The notes: generated from the sequence alone by a model not told the origin. A stretch of DNA of 64,000 nt from Manihot esculenta (GCF_001659605.2 NC_035162.2:11489248-11553247), one strand, 5' to 3'; positions 25,087 to 36,744 are shown, counted from the stretch's first letter. Numbers and translations are program-made.

Positions 25087-26724
25087 ATGTCAAGCCCAAC
25101 AAAGGAAGTTGGGATGGTTGGCTTGGGTGCTCCAAAAGGGAAGGAGCATGGCGACCTAAGGAGGAAGTTGGAGCCAAAGAAACCTAGCCAAGGGAGAGCG
25201 GAGCTAGGGGACTTTGAGGTCGAGCTCGCAAGGGTGCAATTGCGACTTGTCGATGATGATCTACGCTTCGAGGAGATAGAGTCCCACCTTGAGGAACTTG
25301 AGTCTAGCATGGACGAGGTTCGCGAGGAGATGCAAGGGGCGCTAAATGAAGCCATCGACAAGGTGGTCAAAGAAGGTGAGTCTTCGACATCCTCCCTCCT
25401 TAGTGAAATTGCCGCACTTAAGGAAGAGAATGTATTGTTGAGGGGAGAACTTGGGAAATTAGTAGAGGAGTTGAGTAGGATGAAAGGTGAGGTGGAAAGT
25501 TTGAGGGAAGAAAAGGATTGTGAGTCCACTTCATCCATTCCTCTACTAGGCAAGGAGGAAGTCCCTAAGGAGAGTAGATCTTTGCGAAGGTGTTATTGTT
25601 GCAAAGGTCCTCATCGAAATGGTGAATGCCCAAGGAGGAGTGAGCTTGTTGCTAGGAAGCAAAGCAACAAGGAGACTCCATTGGAGCCAAGGATGGAAAA
25701 CTTGGGTTCTTTACAAGTGTGTGGAACACTTGGACGGGTGGAAACTTTGGAGGAGCAAGATGAGGAGGCGGGTACCTCATCATCATCATCTTCATCATCA
25801 TCTTCATCTTCGTGTTTGAAGAAGGACCAAGGGGAATGTGGAGACCAAAAGGGTATGAAGTTGCCGAGGGAGCTACCACCAAGGGAAAAGGTGGATGGTG
25901 CCATGGACGAGGGGTCCAAAGTAGCTGAAAGTCCGAGGGAAGTGGTTTCGCCGAAGCAAAGGAGGCGTAGGCGACGACGCTCAAAGGGGAGCAAAAGTAG
26001 GTGCAAAGCCGAGGGGATGGCAAAGTCACCTAGCCACAAGGACAAGGGGAATGCTACTAGTGCACTAGAGGAGAAGGCTGAAGGCAACACTTCGTATGTA
26101 GGTGGACATACAGAGGGGTCCTCCACAACTTCGCACAAGGGAGATGCGAAGAGGTCCGAAGTTTGCTCAAGTGGTGTTGGGCAAGCGAAGAAAACGCGAC
26201 GAGGGCGTCGCGGGTATGAGTGGGGGAGAATGTCACGGTCCAAAGGTGATAGGACCAAGGACCCCCAAAATTGGAAGGAAAATTGGCTTTACGGGTTGTT
26301 AGAGCCAATTCTGCATTTGGGCCTGTGTGGCAGTCCAAATGAGGTTCAACGGGCTTGTGCTGCTGGTTGCAGGGGAAAAATGCCAACTGGGGCAGATTGG
26401 CCAGCAGACAGGTTGAACGGGCCCGTGGGTGCCAGAGGTGACTGGCACTGTTGGGGAAAACAGGCAGACTTGCGGGCCAGGAGGGCTAGCAAGCGAGGTT
26501 CGCTGGGGGACTGGGCCAGGCGTGGAGCCCAGCAGGCCAGACGGGCTGGCGAAGGCTATGGAGGCAGTCTGGCAAGTGGCAGGCCCGACGGGGTGCAATT
26601 GGGCCAGCCCAGCACGGGGGAAGGTGCTGGAAGCCAGGGGGCATCGCCAGTTGGTAGGAGGTTCAATGGGGTGGAACATTCGAGAAGGTTCCAGGGGCAT
26701 CCGGAGATGTCCAGGCGCAGATGA
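25087..26724 (+). CDS. Gag-like protein lacking capsid and pol (non-autonomous element)
   Basis: I chose the ATG at 25087 (MSSPTKEVG); the frame is open upstream to about 24970 but without an earlier ATG. It encodes about 545 residues. In order there is a long acidic coiled-coil region (LRFEEIESHLEELESSMDEV, then EEMQGALNEAIDKV and further heptads to about residue 160), a short zinc knuckle CYCCKGPHRNGEC (C-x2-C-x3-H-x4-C) at about 180, a Ser run at about 232-244 and a basic tail with RRRRRRR at about 300. The frame has no stop at the end of the internal region and runs through the purine tract into the 3' LTR for about 164 codons. The coiled coil and knuckle are homologous to the old element at 50417-51540 (EEMQGALN is shared), but the capsid segment between them there is missing here. 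Confidence 0.7.
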   Translation: MSSPTKEVGMVGLGAPKGKEHGDLRRKLEPKKPSQGRAELGDFEVELARVQLRLVDDDLRFEEIESHLEELESSMDEVREEMQGALNEAIDKVVKEGESSTSSLLSEIAALKEENVLLRGELGKLVEELSRMKGEVESLREEKDCESTSSIPLLGKEEVPKESRSLRRCYCCKGPHRNGECPRRSELVARKQSNKETPLEPRMENLGSLQVCGTLGRVETLEEQDEEAGTSSSSSSSSSSSSCLKKDQGECGDQKGMKLPRELPPREKVDGAMDEGSKVAESPREVVSPKQRRRRRRRSKGSKSRCKAEGMAKSPSHKDKGNATSALEEKAEGNTSYVGGHTEGSSTTSHKGDAKRSEVCSSGVGQAKKTRRGRRGYEWGRMSRSKGDRTKDPQNWKENWLYGLLEPILHLGLCGSPNEVQRACAAGCRGKMPTGADWPADRLNGPVGARGDWHCWGKQADLRARRASKRGSLGDWARRGAQQARRAGEGYGGSLASGRPDGVQLGQPSTGEGAGSQGASPVGRRFNGVEHSRRFQGHPEMSRRR

Positions 26725-27454
26725 GGTTCAGCGGGCACGCTGGCAGGCCGCGCGAGGCTGGCGGGCCGAGCGCGCAGGGGGACGATGCTGGTTGGTCGCG
26801 CGGGGAAACGAGGTTCACGCGGGCTGGAAGACGCACGAGAATTCCAGAAGCTTCGAGGATTCTCCAGGCGCTGCTGGAAGCTACCAGGCGCGGGCAGAGA
26901 GGCGCAGGCGGGCGCGGGGCGCGGGGCGCGCGGAGCGCACAGGCCCGTGGCACGCCAAAATGAGGTTCATTGCCAGAATCTGCCAGAAAATTCCAGAACG
27001 TCCCAGATTGCTCCCAAACCGCCCAAACAGGGGCAGACACGTGGAAAAACACCAACCACGAGTTAAGGTCGGTTGAGCACCCTCATTTGCCTATAAATAC
27101 CCCCATTGGCAACATGTAAACTCAAGAGAGAAAGAGTGGGAGCCTCCAACACCAAAATAGCCTTTGGGACACTTTGTACACACTTTGTGGTACATTTGTG
27201 AGCTTTCTTGTATTCTTGCCTTGTAAATTTTTCCAAGTGTAATATAAAAGCCATTTTCCCCAATTCTCTTCCCTTCTAGCTTATTTAGCTTGTCTAGCTT
27301 CCTTCATCCCACAAGAGCTGGTTTAGCTCTTCACAACCCTTCAATTACTTTCCGCTGCGTGTTTGTGAGGTTAGGCTGACTTAGCTCGACGGACTGAGCT
27401 GAGTGTCGCACGGCTTAAGTGATTTTCGGGGTTGGAATCATTAAGCCCGTGACA
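26231..27454 (+). repeat. 3' LTR of the Gag-only element
   Basis: It is an uninterrupted 1224-bp copy with termini TGTCACGG and CCGTGACA. It shows the sequence CATTGGCAACATG at the position where the 5' LTR was hit, confirming that insertion. It lacks about 30 bp of GC-rich repeat present near 11790 and carries a short extra ACTTTGTACAC near 27170. Confidence 0.92.
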
Positions 27455-27459
27455 AATAG

Positions 27460-28794
27460 TATGAGATGTAGTCGGTGAATTATTTTAAAGTTAAAAAGGC
27501 GAAGCATTATCTGTGGATAAAATTGCCTCTTTCCTGTTTAAAACAGGAGACAGTTGCTGTCGTTTTTAATCTACACACAAAATCACCACACAAGCATAAT
27601 CATGATTTTTTTTTATCTTTTCTCAATCAGTTGCTTCCATACCAGACAAGATAACAGCCAAAGTGAATGCATTTATTACTTGGAAATTAAAAAAACAAAA
27701 CAATTAGAAATTGAAATACTTGTTTTATAATGTGTTTTTACATTAAAATCTAGTTATATATATAGTTTTAAATTGAAAAAATTTTCGAATTATACCTCTT
27801 CCTTGCTTAATCTATTAAAAAAATAGAAACAGATTCATTTTAATTAGGAATGTTGATGATTCAATCATCCAGCCAATTTAATTCAATTCAAATTAATAAA
27901 CTTAATTAAATGATTATGTTGAATTGATTTATATATTTCATTTCATTTATATTTTTTTACTAAATTTAATTAATTAATAAATAATCATTTAAAATTTAAT
28001 TATAAATTTTAAATTCTAACTTTATTTTCTTTTTATATTTAGTTTGAATATAATATTAATTAAAATTTTTTAAATCTCTATTATTATTATAAATATAATA
28101 TTTTAATTCAATTATTTTATTTTTTAATTTTTAAAAAATTAAAAATTAACTATATTTTTACATCTACTCTATATATATTATTTTATTTTTTACAATTATT
28201 TCAGGTGTAATAATTTTTTAATTTTTATAAAATTAAAATTAGTCATATTTATGAAAAAAATTAAATTTAATATGTATAAATTATTTTAATTTTTAATTTG
28301 TGCAAAGTTTAAAAGTAGCATATTTTAAAAAAATAATTAAAATAATATACAAAATATATTTTATTTCATTACTTTTAAATTATATAAAAGTTCATTTGTA
28401 ATTAAAAATTAAAAAGTTAAACAATAATTTAAAATATTACTTATTAAAAAAATATTATTTCATTACTTTTAATATTCTACTATTAAATTATACGTATTTA
28501 AAAATAATTTTCATATTTTCTATGCTAAAAAACCACAGGGCAAAATGTTGTGTATACAAACTTATTAAATTGCTTTCAAGGTTTCCCGTGATCTACACCT
28601 CCAAGAAATCTAATAACAACAAACAAGCCCACTGTAAGATTAAAAAAGTCAAGAATGAGCCCCCAGGTTCAGTTGAAGTGACTTCCATTACCCACTTATC
28701 AAAATTGCGTCTCCTTTCTATCTATATTCGTAATCATCTTATTTATAGTGGGATTCACTGTAAAAAGACGACAGATTCTATTTTACAGCCAAAA
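27460..28794. other. AT-rich intergenic region upstream of the cysteine oxidase gene
   Basis: 27700-28520 is extremely AT-rich with no coding signal. 28522-28794 is open in frame with the cysteine oxidase start but probably represents 5' untranslated sequence. Confidence 0.55.
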
Positions 28795-29957
28795 ATGAAC
28801 CTGAACAGGGAAGGCACCAAAGTGCAAAGATTGTACGATGCCTGTAACCATGTATTTGCACAAAAAGGGTTACCAAATTTTCTACAACTTCAGTCTCTCA
28901 AAAATCTCTTAGGTATATTATAATATACTATTTCTGGTTGTTTATGATACTGCTTCGTTTACTATTGTATAGATCACTGTTAAAGTATGATATTGAATTA
29001 CAGATACATTTGAAGCTGTTGATGTGGGTATTGATGAATTCAGCTTGCCTGGATCTCCATCTTCAAGCCCAGAAGGGATCAAGGAATTGATTTGTGGGCA
29101 AGGAGTAGCTGAAATCACTTACATTCACATCCATGAATGTGACAATTTCTCTGTGAGTAGAATTTAAATTAATCAGTTCATTTATAGGTCTACGATCTGT
29201 TCATTGATGTATATCAACTTGAGCTTTTATAGGTGCATTTAATAATTTGGTATTCTTGTACAGATAGGGATATTCTGCTTTCCGGCTGGAGCAAATTTTC
29301 CCCTGCATGATCATCCCAGAATGACAGTACTTAGCAAGGTCCTGTATGGATCTGTGCATGTCAAGGCCTATGACTGGGTGAAGGTGGAAAACTCCAGCAG
29401 CCGGACAAGTAATTTTGGCAAAATATTCATTTGAAGCGATCAAACTAATAAATCTAGTATTAGTTTTCTTTGATGATCATGTTATGTATGCTGTGGGTGT
29501 AATGGCAGAAATATTGTGGATGCAGTTGGACTAGCAAGAAGCGTCGTAAATGGAATTCAAAGTGCACCCTGTGAACCATCCATCTTATTTCCAAAAAGTG
29601 GAGGAAACATTCATTCTTTCACAGCGTTGACGCCGTGTGCTATCTTGGATGTGTTGTCCCCTCCTTACTCTGAAGACCATGGGAGATCCTCCACTTATTT
29701 CTCGGAATTCCCCATCCATGGTCTTCCCGGTAATCCCCAATCTACTCAAGTTATTCTAATGCTCATTGTTCTATTGCATTACAAATTTATAATACTATGT
29801 TTACATGTAGTAACTTGCGAGATTGTTGCTTATATATGTTGGCGTCCAACGTCTTCTATATGAACCAGGTTATTGCGTGCTAGAAGAGAGAGATCTTCCG
29901 GGTGACTTTGCTGTAGTAGGAGCATCGTATCTTGGGCCAGACTTGATCTTTCCTTGA
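28795..29957 (+). CDS. Plant cysteine oxidase (PCO, thiol dioxygenase), five exons
   Basis: PCOs are iron-dependent dioxygenases that oxidise an N-terminal cysteine of regulators such as group VII ERF factors, feeding them to the N-degron pathway. They act as plant oxygen sensors. The exons are 28795-28912, 29004-29152, 29264-29408, 29526-29729 and 29869-29957. They sum to 705 bases, giving 234 residues, a normal PCO length. The cupin metal ligands are visible: His104 and His106 in [11 protein letters not shown], and His167 in GGNIHSFTA. The N-terminus [12 protein letters not shown] and the end [18 protein letters not shown] are typical. For exon 4 I used the acceptor ending at 29525 because the upstream AG at 29506 would put the conserved region out of frame. 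The start is the ATG nearest the conserved domain; an in-frame ATG at 28522 would add 91 low-complexity residues and is less likely. Confidence 0.92.
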
Positions 29958-32073
29958 GAATAAAAAACTCAGAGCATCTATAGCTAGTATATATGTATTG
30001 TACATCTTGTCTGACATTTTTGCTTGTTTTATGTCAAAAACTGATGAAAGATTTCTAGTTTGATTAGTTGGGTTAAATTCGGATCCATTTCACCTTTCAA
30101 AAATTAAAGATGTTGATATTTTAGATTCCAAATGTTAAGCATGAACGATTAGAAATCCAAAACTGATTTTTTTAAAAAAATTGAACTAAAAAGAAAAAAA
30201 GAAGACTATGGCTGTTGATGAGAGCGGAATAAAAAAGAAACGTTATTGTCAAGTCATGCAGTAAATTCACTAGTGTCTATTTTAAAAATATTAAAGTATA
30301 GTATCTACGAACTCTTTTAGCTATTCTGTTTAAATAAATAAAATTATAACTTGAAAAGATAAAATAATATAAATATTTAAAATTATAAAATTAAATAATA
30401 TGTATAATTGAAATTATAATAAATGAAGTGTATAAATATTTAATATTTTTAACATAAAAATTAATAGTTAAATTTAAAAAATTACAATTTTTATTGAGTT
30501 TTTATTTAAAATAAAAATGAATTAATAAATTTATTAAAAACTCAATAATTCATTAATAAAAAGAAAAAGAATGATGGTGTAATATTATCCAGCGACTAGA
30601 AAAATGAAGAAGCTGTGGTGAATAGGCAGCAAGGGTAGAAGCGGTGCGCTGCTTTTGCCGTTGCCGTAAGGGAAGCGGCAAATTTGGCAGCATCGGCCCG
30701 TACTTTGGGCTGCGACCACCAATTTTCGTATGGCAATATCTAATGGGCTCCACTCCTTTTCATATAATTATAATTATTATTTTTCGGTGGGTGAAGATTT
30801 TGGTTTTCCTATCACTTCTATTTTCTTTTATTGTCTGGGGTTGGACTCGTTCCATTGTTCTGATCATAGTAGTTGAATAAAACGTGCGATGCTGACGTCA
30901 ATAAATATGTTTAAACTAATTATTAAATTAAATCAAATAAAATAAGTGCTTGTCGACCGTTATATTTTTATATGTATAAAAAAGTAAACAAAAGCGTGTA
31001 AAATTAAAAAAAATGTTTTTTTAAGAAAAAATAATAAGAACCTTCAAACATCAGTAAAATGCACGTGCCAATACCACTATTTATTATTTATATCAAACCA
31101 TTATCTATGATTTAAATATATTTTTTTAATTATTTTCAATTTAAATAGTGCTATATATTATTATTGTTTCAAATTTATTTTTTTTAATTATTTTCAATTT
31201 AAATATAATAAAGGAGAAAAATAACAATATTTTAATTCACAGTTTTTTCTTTTTCTTTTTTTTAAATAATTTCAAGCAAATGCTAAAGATTTAGATAATT
31301 TTTTTTTATAAATTAATATTTGTATTACATAGCTATTAATTGCAGTAAAGTTATTATAACAAGAAATTGCAAATCAATTACATAACTGCTAATTTACAGT
31401 AAAGTTATTATAACAAAAATGAAAATGTAAATCTGTGAATTGATATTGTTGTAAATCCGATAATAATAAATTATTCAAATAAAATTTAACTTTTATATTT
31501 GTATCGGTATTTATTTGATAAGAAATTTATTGAGAGAAAATATTTGAAATGCGAAAGCAAATATCAAAAAAAGCTATAATCGAAACCTTAATTTCCCATG
31601 GTATGGTAGGCAACAAATTGAAAAGAGTATTATACACGATAACAGAATTAGTTTCACAAGTAATACATTGAAAACCCACAAGATATACCATTTTAATAGC
31701 CACTAATAGCAGGTGTCACCCCTACAATAGAGAAACATCATACTCGCATAATAGTACCATATACAATCCTGCTCGTACTATCTCTAGCTATAATAACAAT
31801 TGCAACAAGAAAAAACTAATCTACTCATGTCACATCACTGTTAAACTTGATGCATCCAATAGGGGAAGACACCAAGTAACAACTAAATAAGACCTATATG
31901 ACTGAGAGAGAGAATCTACAAAAATACCACTCTACTGAAATAGTCTCAAATTAATAGAAATACAATGTAATGTAGCAATAGAATCGGACTGTACAAACTC
32001 AAATGCCTTTATTTTTTTCTTTCTAGATATGCCATAAGATAAGTGTAGTAAGTGTCCATAACAAAATGGCCAT

Positions 32074-32150
32074 TCATATCAATCTGAACCCTTTTTGGTA
32101 AAGTTTTCCAAAGTCCACAGGGTCAGGTTTATAGCCATAAGGATCAATGA
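32074..32150 (-). pseudogene. Possible terminal-exon relic, unidentified
   Basis: On the minus strand, an acceptor-like TTTAG is followed by an open stretch containing FIDPYGYKPDPVDFGKLYQ and ending in TGA at 32074-32076. The residue composition looks like a real C-terminus, and I do not recognise the family. The open frame at 32144-32368 just upstream is not in frame with it. No further exons were found, so it is either a gene fragment or chance. Confidence 0.25.
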
Positions 32151-34120
32151 ACTAAACTACACAAACATGTGTTCCAAAGTTTCTTACGAAGACTGACAAA
32201 TAAAGCATCTGGAAACTTGCAAAACGCCTCATCAAGCCAAAGTAACAGAGACTGGTAGCACATCGTGAAAAACTCACCAGAGGAAAATTTGCAATTTTGG
32301 AGGGACTTGAAGAGACCATATACACTTCCACATATCCGGGTGTATATTAGAGGTAGAGGAGGGCACATATATCAGTTGTTGAGCATATGAGCTACACATG
32401 AGCTACTTATAACCGGATTATATATTGTATTGATTATTACATGCATAGTGCAAAATAAGAGAGTCATGCATACCAATAGGGGTTAACAGAATAAAGAGAA
32501 TAGTTATAGCCTATTGATGAGTGAATAACCACTTCATAATGATCCCTGTGATCAATTAAATCTACCGCCCTATCAATGCCCATTGACCGAGATATAAGAC
32601 TAAGTAATATGAAGTTACCTAACCCATATACTCATAGATCCGACCAAATTGAAGTACTCTAACCATCTTCTATATTTATTTGAGTACCAATTTGAAGAAC
32701 TCTTCTACCAGGCAACAAACCAGAAAGAAGATATTAAAAAATATAACCTTTTTGAAACCTTTATCCATAATTGGGATGGATTATAGCAAAGCCTCCAACA
32801 TTATTTTGCTAAAAGCACAACGTTGAAAATTTTAAAATCTTGAAATCCTAAACCAGCCAAGGGAAACTCTTCAACTCCATTCTCTAACACTTTTCATCTC
32901 TCTTCTTTGGAAGGTGAGAAATTTTCTTTTTCTTTTACACTTTATTGGGAAGAGATATAGGAATGTATTCTAAAATATAGTTTTACAAGGTAAGATTTTT
33001 CATGGTGTTTAAATCTTAATACTTTTTTGTTGTTCGGAAAGAAATGAATGTTTTTAAGGTATTTGAGAAAACCTTCAATTAAAGGCTTTTGGATGTTCTT
33101 TACTTTAAAAACCCTAATTCTCTCACAAATACAAGTTTAAAATTTTTAAATCTTGAAAACCTTCAATTAAGTTAAAAATCCTCCTTGTAAATAGAGGTTT
33201 AAGGTTTTAGACCCTTTGTCATTGTCGCCTGTCTATCTCCCCCACCCCACTAGATAGAGAGGCTTTCTTCCTCCAATCCGACAGGGTTTTCCTGCTCTAT
33301 TGCGGCGTTAGAGTGTAGATAATTTTTGTTGTAGTTGTTTTGGTGGCTGTGCTTATTTGTGAAGCTGTATATAGTTATCTTCTTTTAATTTTTTTTTCTT
33401 TGCTTTTGTTGTTTGCTTATCATCTATATTTGAGTTGATTTCTTTTACAAGTGATTTCTTTTCCTCAAAATAGCTCCAATTGGCCATTTCGGTAACACTC
33501 AAGATACCCTATTCGCTGAATTGATTCGGTCTCAGATTATGCCTTCTGCTCTATCTTCATCGAGACTTCTCAAAATGCTGAGAGTTGAATTTTATTGCTC
33601 TATTTTTTATGGTGTATCAATTGTTGCTCATGAAAGAAAAGTTTTATACTCTTTTATTGCTCTACCTTTTTGTTATTTGGTTTCCTTTGCTTTTTATCGT
33701 TTGTTGTTATGGTAGTTTCATGCTGATTGATATCCATTTAGGCTTCTTTAGCTTCTGTTCGTTCTTGGTTGTGCGGGCTGGTGATGCAACAATGCAATGG
33801 TAATGTTGATTTCTAGTTTTGCTTGTTTGACTTTGTGTATTCAGTTATTTTAATTTTAGATTTTAATTTTAATTTTTAAATTGATTTATTGTTAGTTTGT
33901 TTGGTTTGATTAATTTAGTTGGACTGTGTTTATGTTTAAATTGGACTTTGTGTTTTTTATAGATCATTTGTAATTATACGCTCTGCACTTTAAAAATACT
34001 TTACTATTGCATGGTAAAAAAATAATTTTTCAAAAAAAAAAAAGTTTATTTTAACCCCACGTAATATGAGAAGCTCGAAGATCAAAGACCCCATTATTGC
34101 GACAGGCCACTTTAACAGAG

Positions 34121-34130
34121 CACGTGGGCG
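34121..34130 (+). promoter_or_regulatory. G-box / ABRE-like element upstream of SnRK2
   Basis: CACGTGGGCG contains a G-box (CACGTG) with ACGTGG overlap, about 460 bp before the SnRK2 start codon. Such elements bind bZIP and bHLH factors and are common in abscisic-acid-responsive promoters. The link to this gene is inference. Confidence 0.4.
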
Positions 34131-34583
34131 TATAGCCCTGTGCCTCATAGTCCTTTCGGTGATGTCGAATTCTGGATTATGACTTACGCCAAATCTTTCC
34201 TTTCCTCATCCCGTTAAGGAATTTATGCACTTCCCAAACAGACTACGCACCGCCTGTGGAAAATTTTCAGCCCCCGAAGTTTCACTTCCCTCGTCTTGTC
34301 TTTATATTCATTTACCTAATCCAATCTTCGTCATTTCTCACACGCCTCACCTCTATCTCTCTCTGTCTCAAGTAACTGCAGTCAAACGCAGAGGCTTTCC
34401 TCTCTGCGTGTTTTCTGTAACTTTGAAGCTCGTGTTAGTGTCACCTAATCTTTTGTGCTCTATTTTTGAAAGTCTTTCGGAACAAGAATAGAGAAGTTTG
34501 TAGACAGAGAGTGAATTTGGAGATTGGACATAAATTCTGGTCTTTTAGCTGTTGCGCTATATTGCTACTTTCTTCTTGCAATT

Positions 34584-36744
34584 ATGGAGCGTTATGAGAT
34601 TGTGAAAGATATTGGGTTTGGGAATTTTGGGGTCGCCAAGCTGGTTAGAGATAGATGGACTAAAGAGCTATTTGCTGTTAAGTTTATTGAGAGGGGCTTA
34701 AAGGTCTGTTTCATCCACATTTTTTTGTGGAGCAAAAATTGAAATTCAATTAGTTTACTTTTGTTTCTTTTCCTACAGTATCTGGGTAATCATCTTTTGT
34801 CATGGTGGGTGTTTTTGTGTTGGGACCCGGTTTTGTGGGATTAAATGCCTTCCATTGGTTCCTTTGTGGTTGCAGATTGATGAACACGTGAAAAGGGAAA
34901 TCATCAATCACAGATCATTGAAGCATCCCAATATAGTTAGATTCAAAGAGGTTAAATTATAAGTGTTAATTCTCCTTTATTGTCTTGTGATTGTTATTGC
35001 TGCACTGGCCAAGGGCTCTGTTTTGCTCAATAGAGACGGATTTGGGGGGTTGATAATTTTAACGAAACGGGACAGTCTATAATTTGTGATGCATTGCAGG
35101 TCCTGTTAACACCTACTCATCTAGCTATAGTTATGGAGTATGCTGCAGGAGGAGAACTCTTTGAGAGGATATGTAATGCTGGCAGATTTAGTGAAGATGA
35201 GGTGATGTGTAGCAGAAAAACTCTCTCATAATTCTGCGTATTTGATGATAAATAAAAAATTTCTAGCAATTGGGTATATGCCCAGCCTTTTTTACTTTAT
35301 GCAATTTGATTTTAATTTGTCAGCATGAAAGTTCAATTGATGTTTTGCATTTGAATCAGGCAAGGTTTTTCTTTCAGCAATTGATATCAGGAGTTAGTTA
35401 CTGTCATTCAATGGTACACTCATCAAATTTCTTGACCTTTCTATTCTGCCGCTTCCTTGTGTAACCTTTAATAGAACCTGATGCGAGGAATTTCTGTGCT
35501 GCAGCAAATTTGTCATAGAGATCTGAAGCTTGAAAATACTCTCCTAGATGGTAGTGCAGCACCACGGGTCAAGATATGCGACTTTGGGTATTCAAAAGTA
35601 AGCCTTTTACTAATGGTAATGATGGTCTTCTGATATTAAAGTTTGATATAGTCTTGGTTACTAATTATCTTGAGTTATTTTGTAGTCATCTGTGTTTCAT
35701 TCTCAACCAAAATCTACAGTAGGAACTCCAGCTTACATTGCACCTGAGATTCTGTCGAAAAAGGAATATGATGGGAAGGTAATATCCTCGTCGTTCTTTC
35801 CCTTCAATTATACACTTTCTTTTTGGGTGCTTGAGAGCTATCTATACCATGCTAAACCTCGACAATTATAGATTGCAGATGTCTGGTCCTGCGGCGTTAC
35901 CCTGTATGTGATGCTAGTTGGGGCATATCCCTTTGAAGATCCTGATGATCCCAAAAACTTTAGAAAAACAATTGGGGTGAGTGGTATTGCAAAACAATGA
36001 GCAGATTAAATTTAGATTTAGTTGCAATTGTTTAAGGTCTGCATAACTTAATTGAGGAGTTCTTATTAAACTACTATTATTATGGTAGTCATGTTGAATA
36101 ACTTTTCCTCATTGCAGAGAATACTGAGCGTCCACTACACAATTCCAGATTATGTTCGAGTTTCTAGGGAGTGCAGGCACCTATTGTCTCAACTATTTGT
36201 GGCAAATCCTGAAAAGGTAACTTGATCTTTGGTATGGAAGGAAATGTACGTAGGCATCAGCAGCTTCCACTAAAATTGAAGAGAAAAAGAAATTAAGATA
36301 ATACAATTGTTATGTTTTCCGGAAGATAGAGGGCGTGCCTAAATGTTGCTACACAATCCTTAGGAACAATTAATAAATTCTTTTCTTTAATCAAATTTTC
36401 TTCTGTTTTGTCCCTTGTTTGTCTTCCTGTGGATTGTTTTACTATGTCCATGCTTGTTCTGTTATCAGAGAATAACCATTCCAGAAATTAAGAATCATCC
36501 ATGGTTCTTAAAGAACTTGCCCTTAGAGCTGATGGAACGAGGCAGCTGGCAAAGCAATGATGTGAATAACCCATCTCAAAGCATTGAAGAAGTTCTGTCT
36601 ATAATACAAGAGGCAAGAAAACCTGTTGAGCTGCCAAAGACTGTAGACGACTTTCTTGGAGGGAGCATGGATCTTGATGACTTGGATGCTGATGTCGATT
36701 ATGAAGATATAGATACAAGTGACGATTTCGTGTGCCATTTATGA
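34584..36744 (+). CDS. SnRK2 protein kinase, SnRK2.7/2.8-like, nine exons
   Basis: SnRK2 kinases are plant Ser/Thr kinases activated by osmotic stress and, in some subclasses, abscisic acid. The exons are 34584-34703, 34876-34950, 35100-35201, 35360-35413, 35505-35597, 35686-35778, 35872-35976, 36118-36216 and 36469-36744. All are phase 0 with GT-AG borders, giving 338 residues. Visible kinase features are the glycine loop IGFGNFGVA, the Lys in [17 protein letters not shown], the metal-binding DFG in CDFGYSKS, an activation segment with STVGTPAY, and APE in IAPEILS. The SnRK2 box follows ([15 protein letters not shown]), then a short acidic tail [20 protein letters not shown]. The [11 protein letters not shown] start and that tail resemble Arabidopsis SnRK2.8. 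A non-ATG in-frame extension from 34524 was rejected as a start. No damage is seen. Confidence 0.95.

Larger units (their letters stand above)
11244..27454 (+). mobile_element. Non-autonomous Gag-only LTR retrotransposon (TR-GAG type), host of two nested insertions
   Basis: The LTRs start TGTCACGG and end CCGTGACA, an 8-bp perfect inverted terminus. The 5' LTR is 11244-14800, split by the solo LTR at 12150-14464. The 3' LTR is 26231-27454. The primer-binding site (initiator Met tRNA type) is at 14803-14814 and a purine tract, TGGGGGAGAA, sits just before 26231. Both flanks carry AATA, so the target duplication is 4 bp as read, or 5 bp if the boundary is shifted. Without the two insertions the element is about 4.15 kb. 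It has only about 1.7 kb of internal sequence and encodes a Gag-like protein but no protease, reverse transcriptase or integrase. LTR ends, zinc knuckle and coiled coil resemble the old element at 37476-55607, suggesting that an autonomous relative of that family mobilised it. Confidence 0.85.
29958..34583. other. Intergenic region between cysteine oxidase and SnRK2
   Basis: This is mostly AT-rich DNA. 31343-31416 contains a 54-bp-spaced direct repeat (CAGTAAAGTTATTATAACA twice). 32074-32150 on the minus strand has a coding-like tail (separate entry). 33480-33640 is open on the plus strand but unrecognised. 34120-34583 is the likely promoter and 5' untranslated region of the SnRK2 gene, with a CT-rich stretch near 34350-34375 and an ATG-initiated upstream frame at 34225-34491 that may or may not be transcribed. 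Confidence 0.5.

Noticed and set aside
28522..28794. Longer N-terminus for the cysteine oxidase from an upstream in-frame ATG
   Set aside because: The added 91 residues are low-complexity and unlike known PCO N-termini, and the region is AT-rich. The ATG at 28795 lies at the expected place.
33480..33715. Open plus-strand frame with a plausible-looking peptide upstream of SnRK2
   Set aside because: No family recognised, no splice partners found, and the composition falls off quickly into hydrophobic AT-rich translation.
34524..34583. N-terminal extension of the SnRK2 frame with a hydrophobic stretch
   Set aside because: The extension starts with TTG, not ATG. The ATG at 34584 begins the conserved [11 protein letters not shown] start of the kinase.
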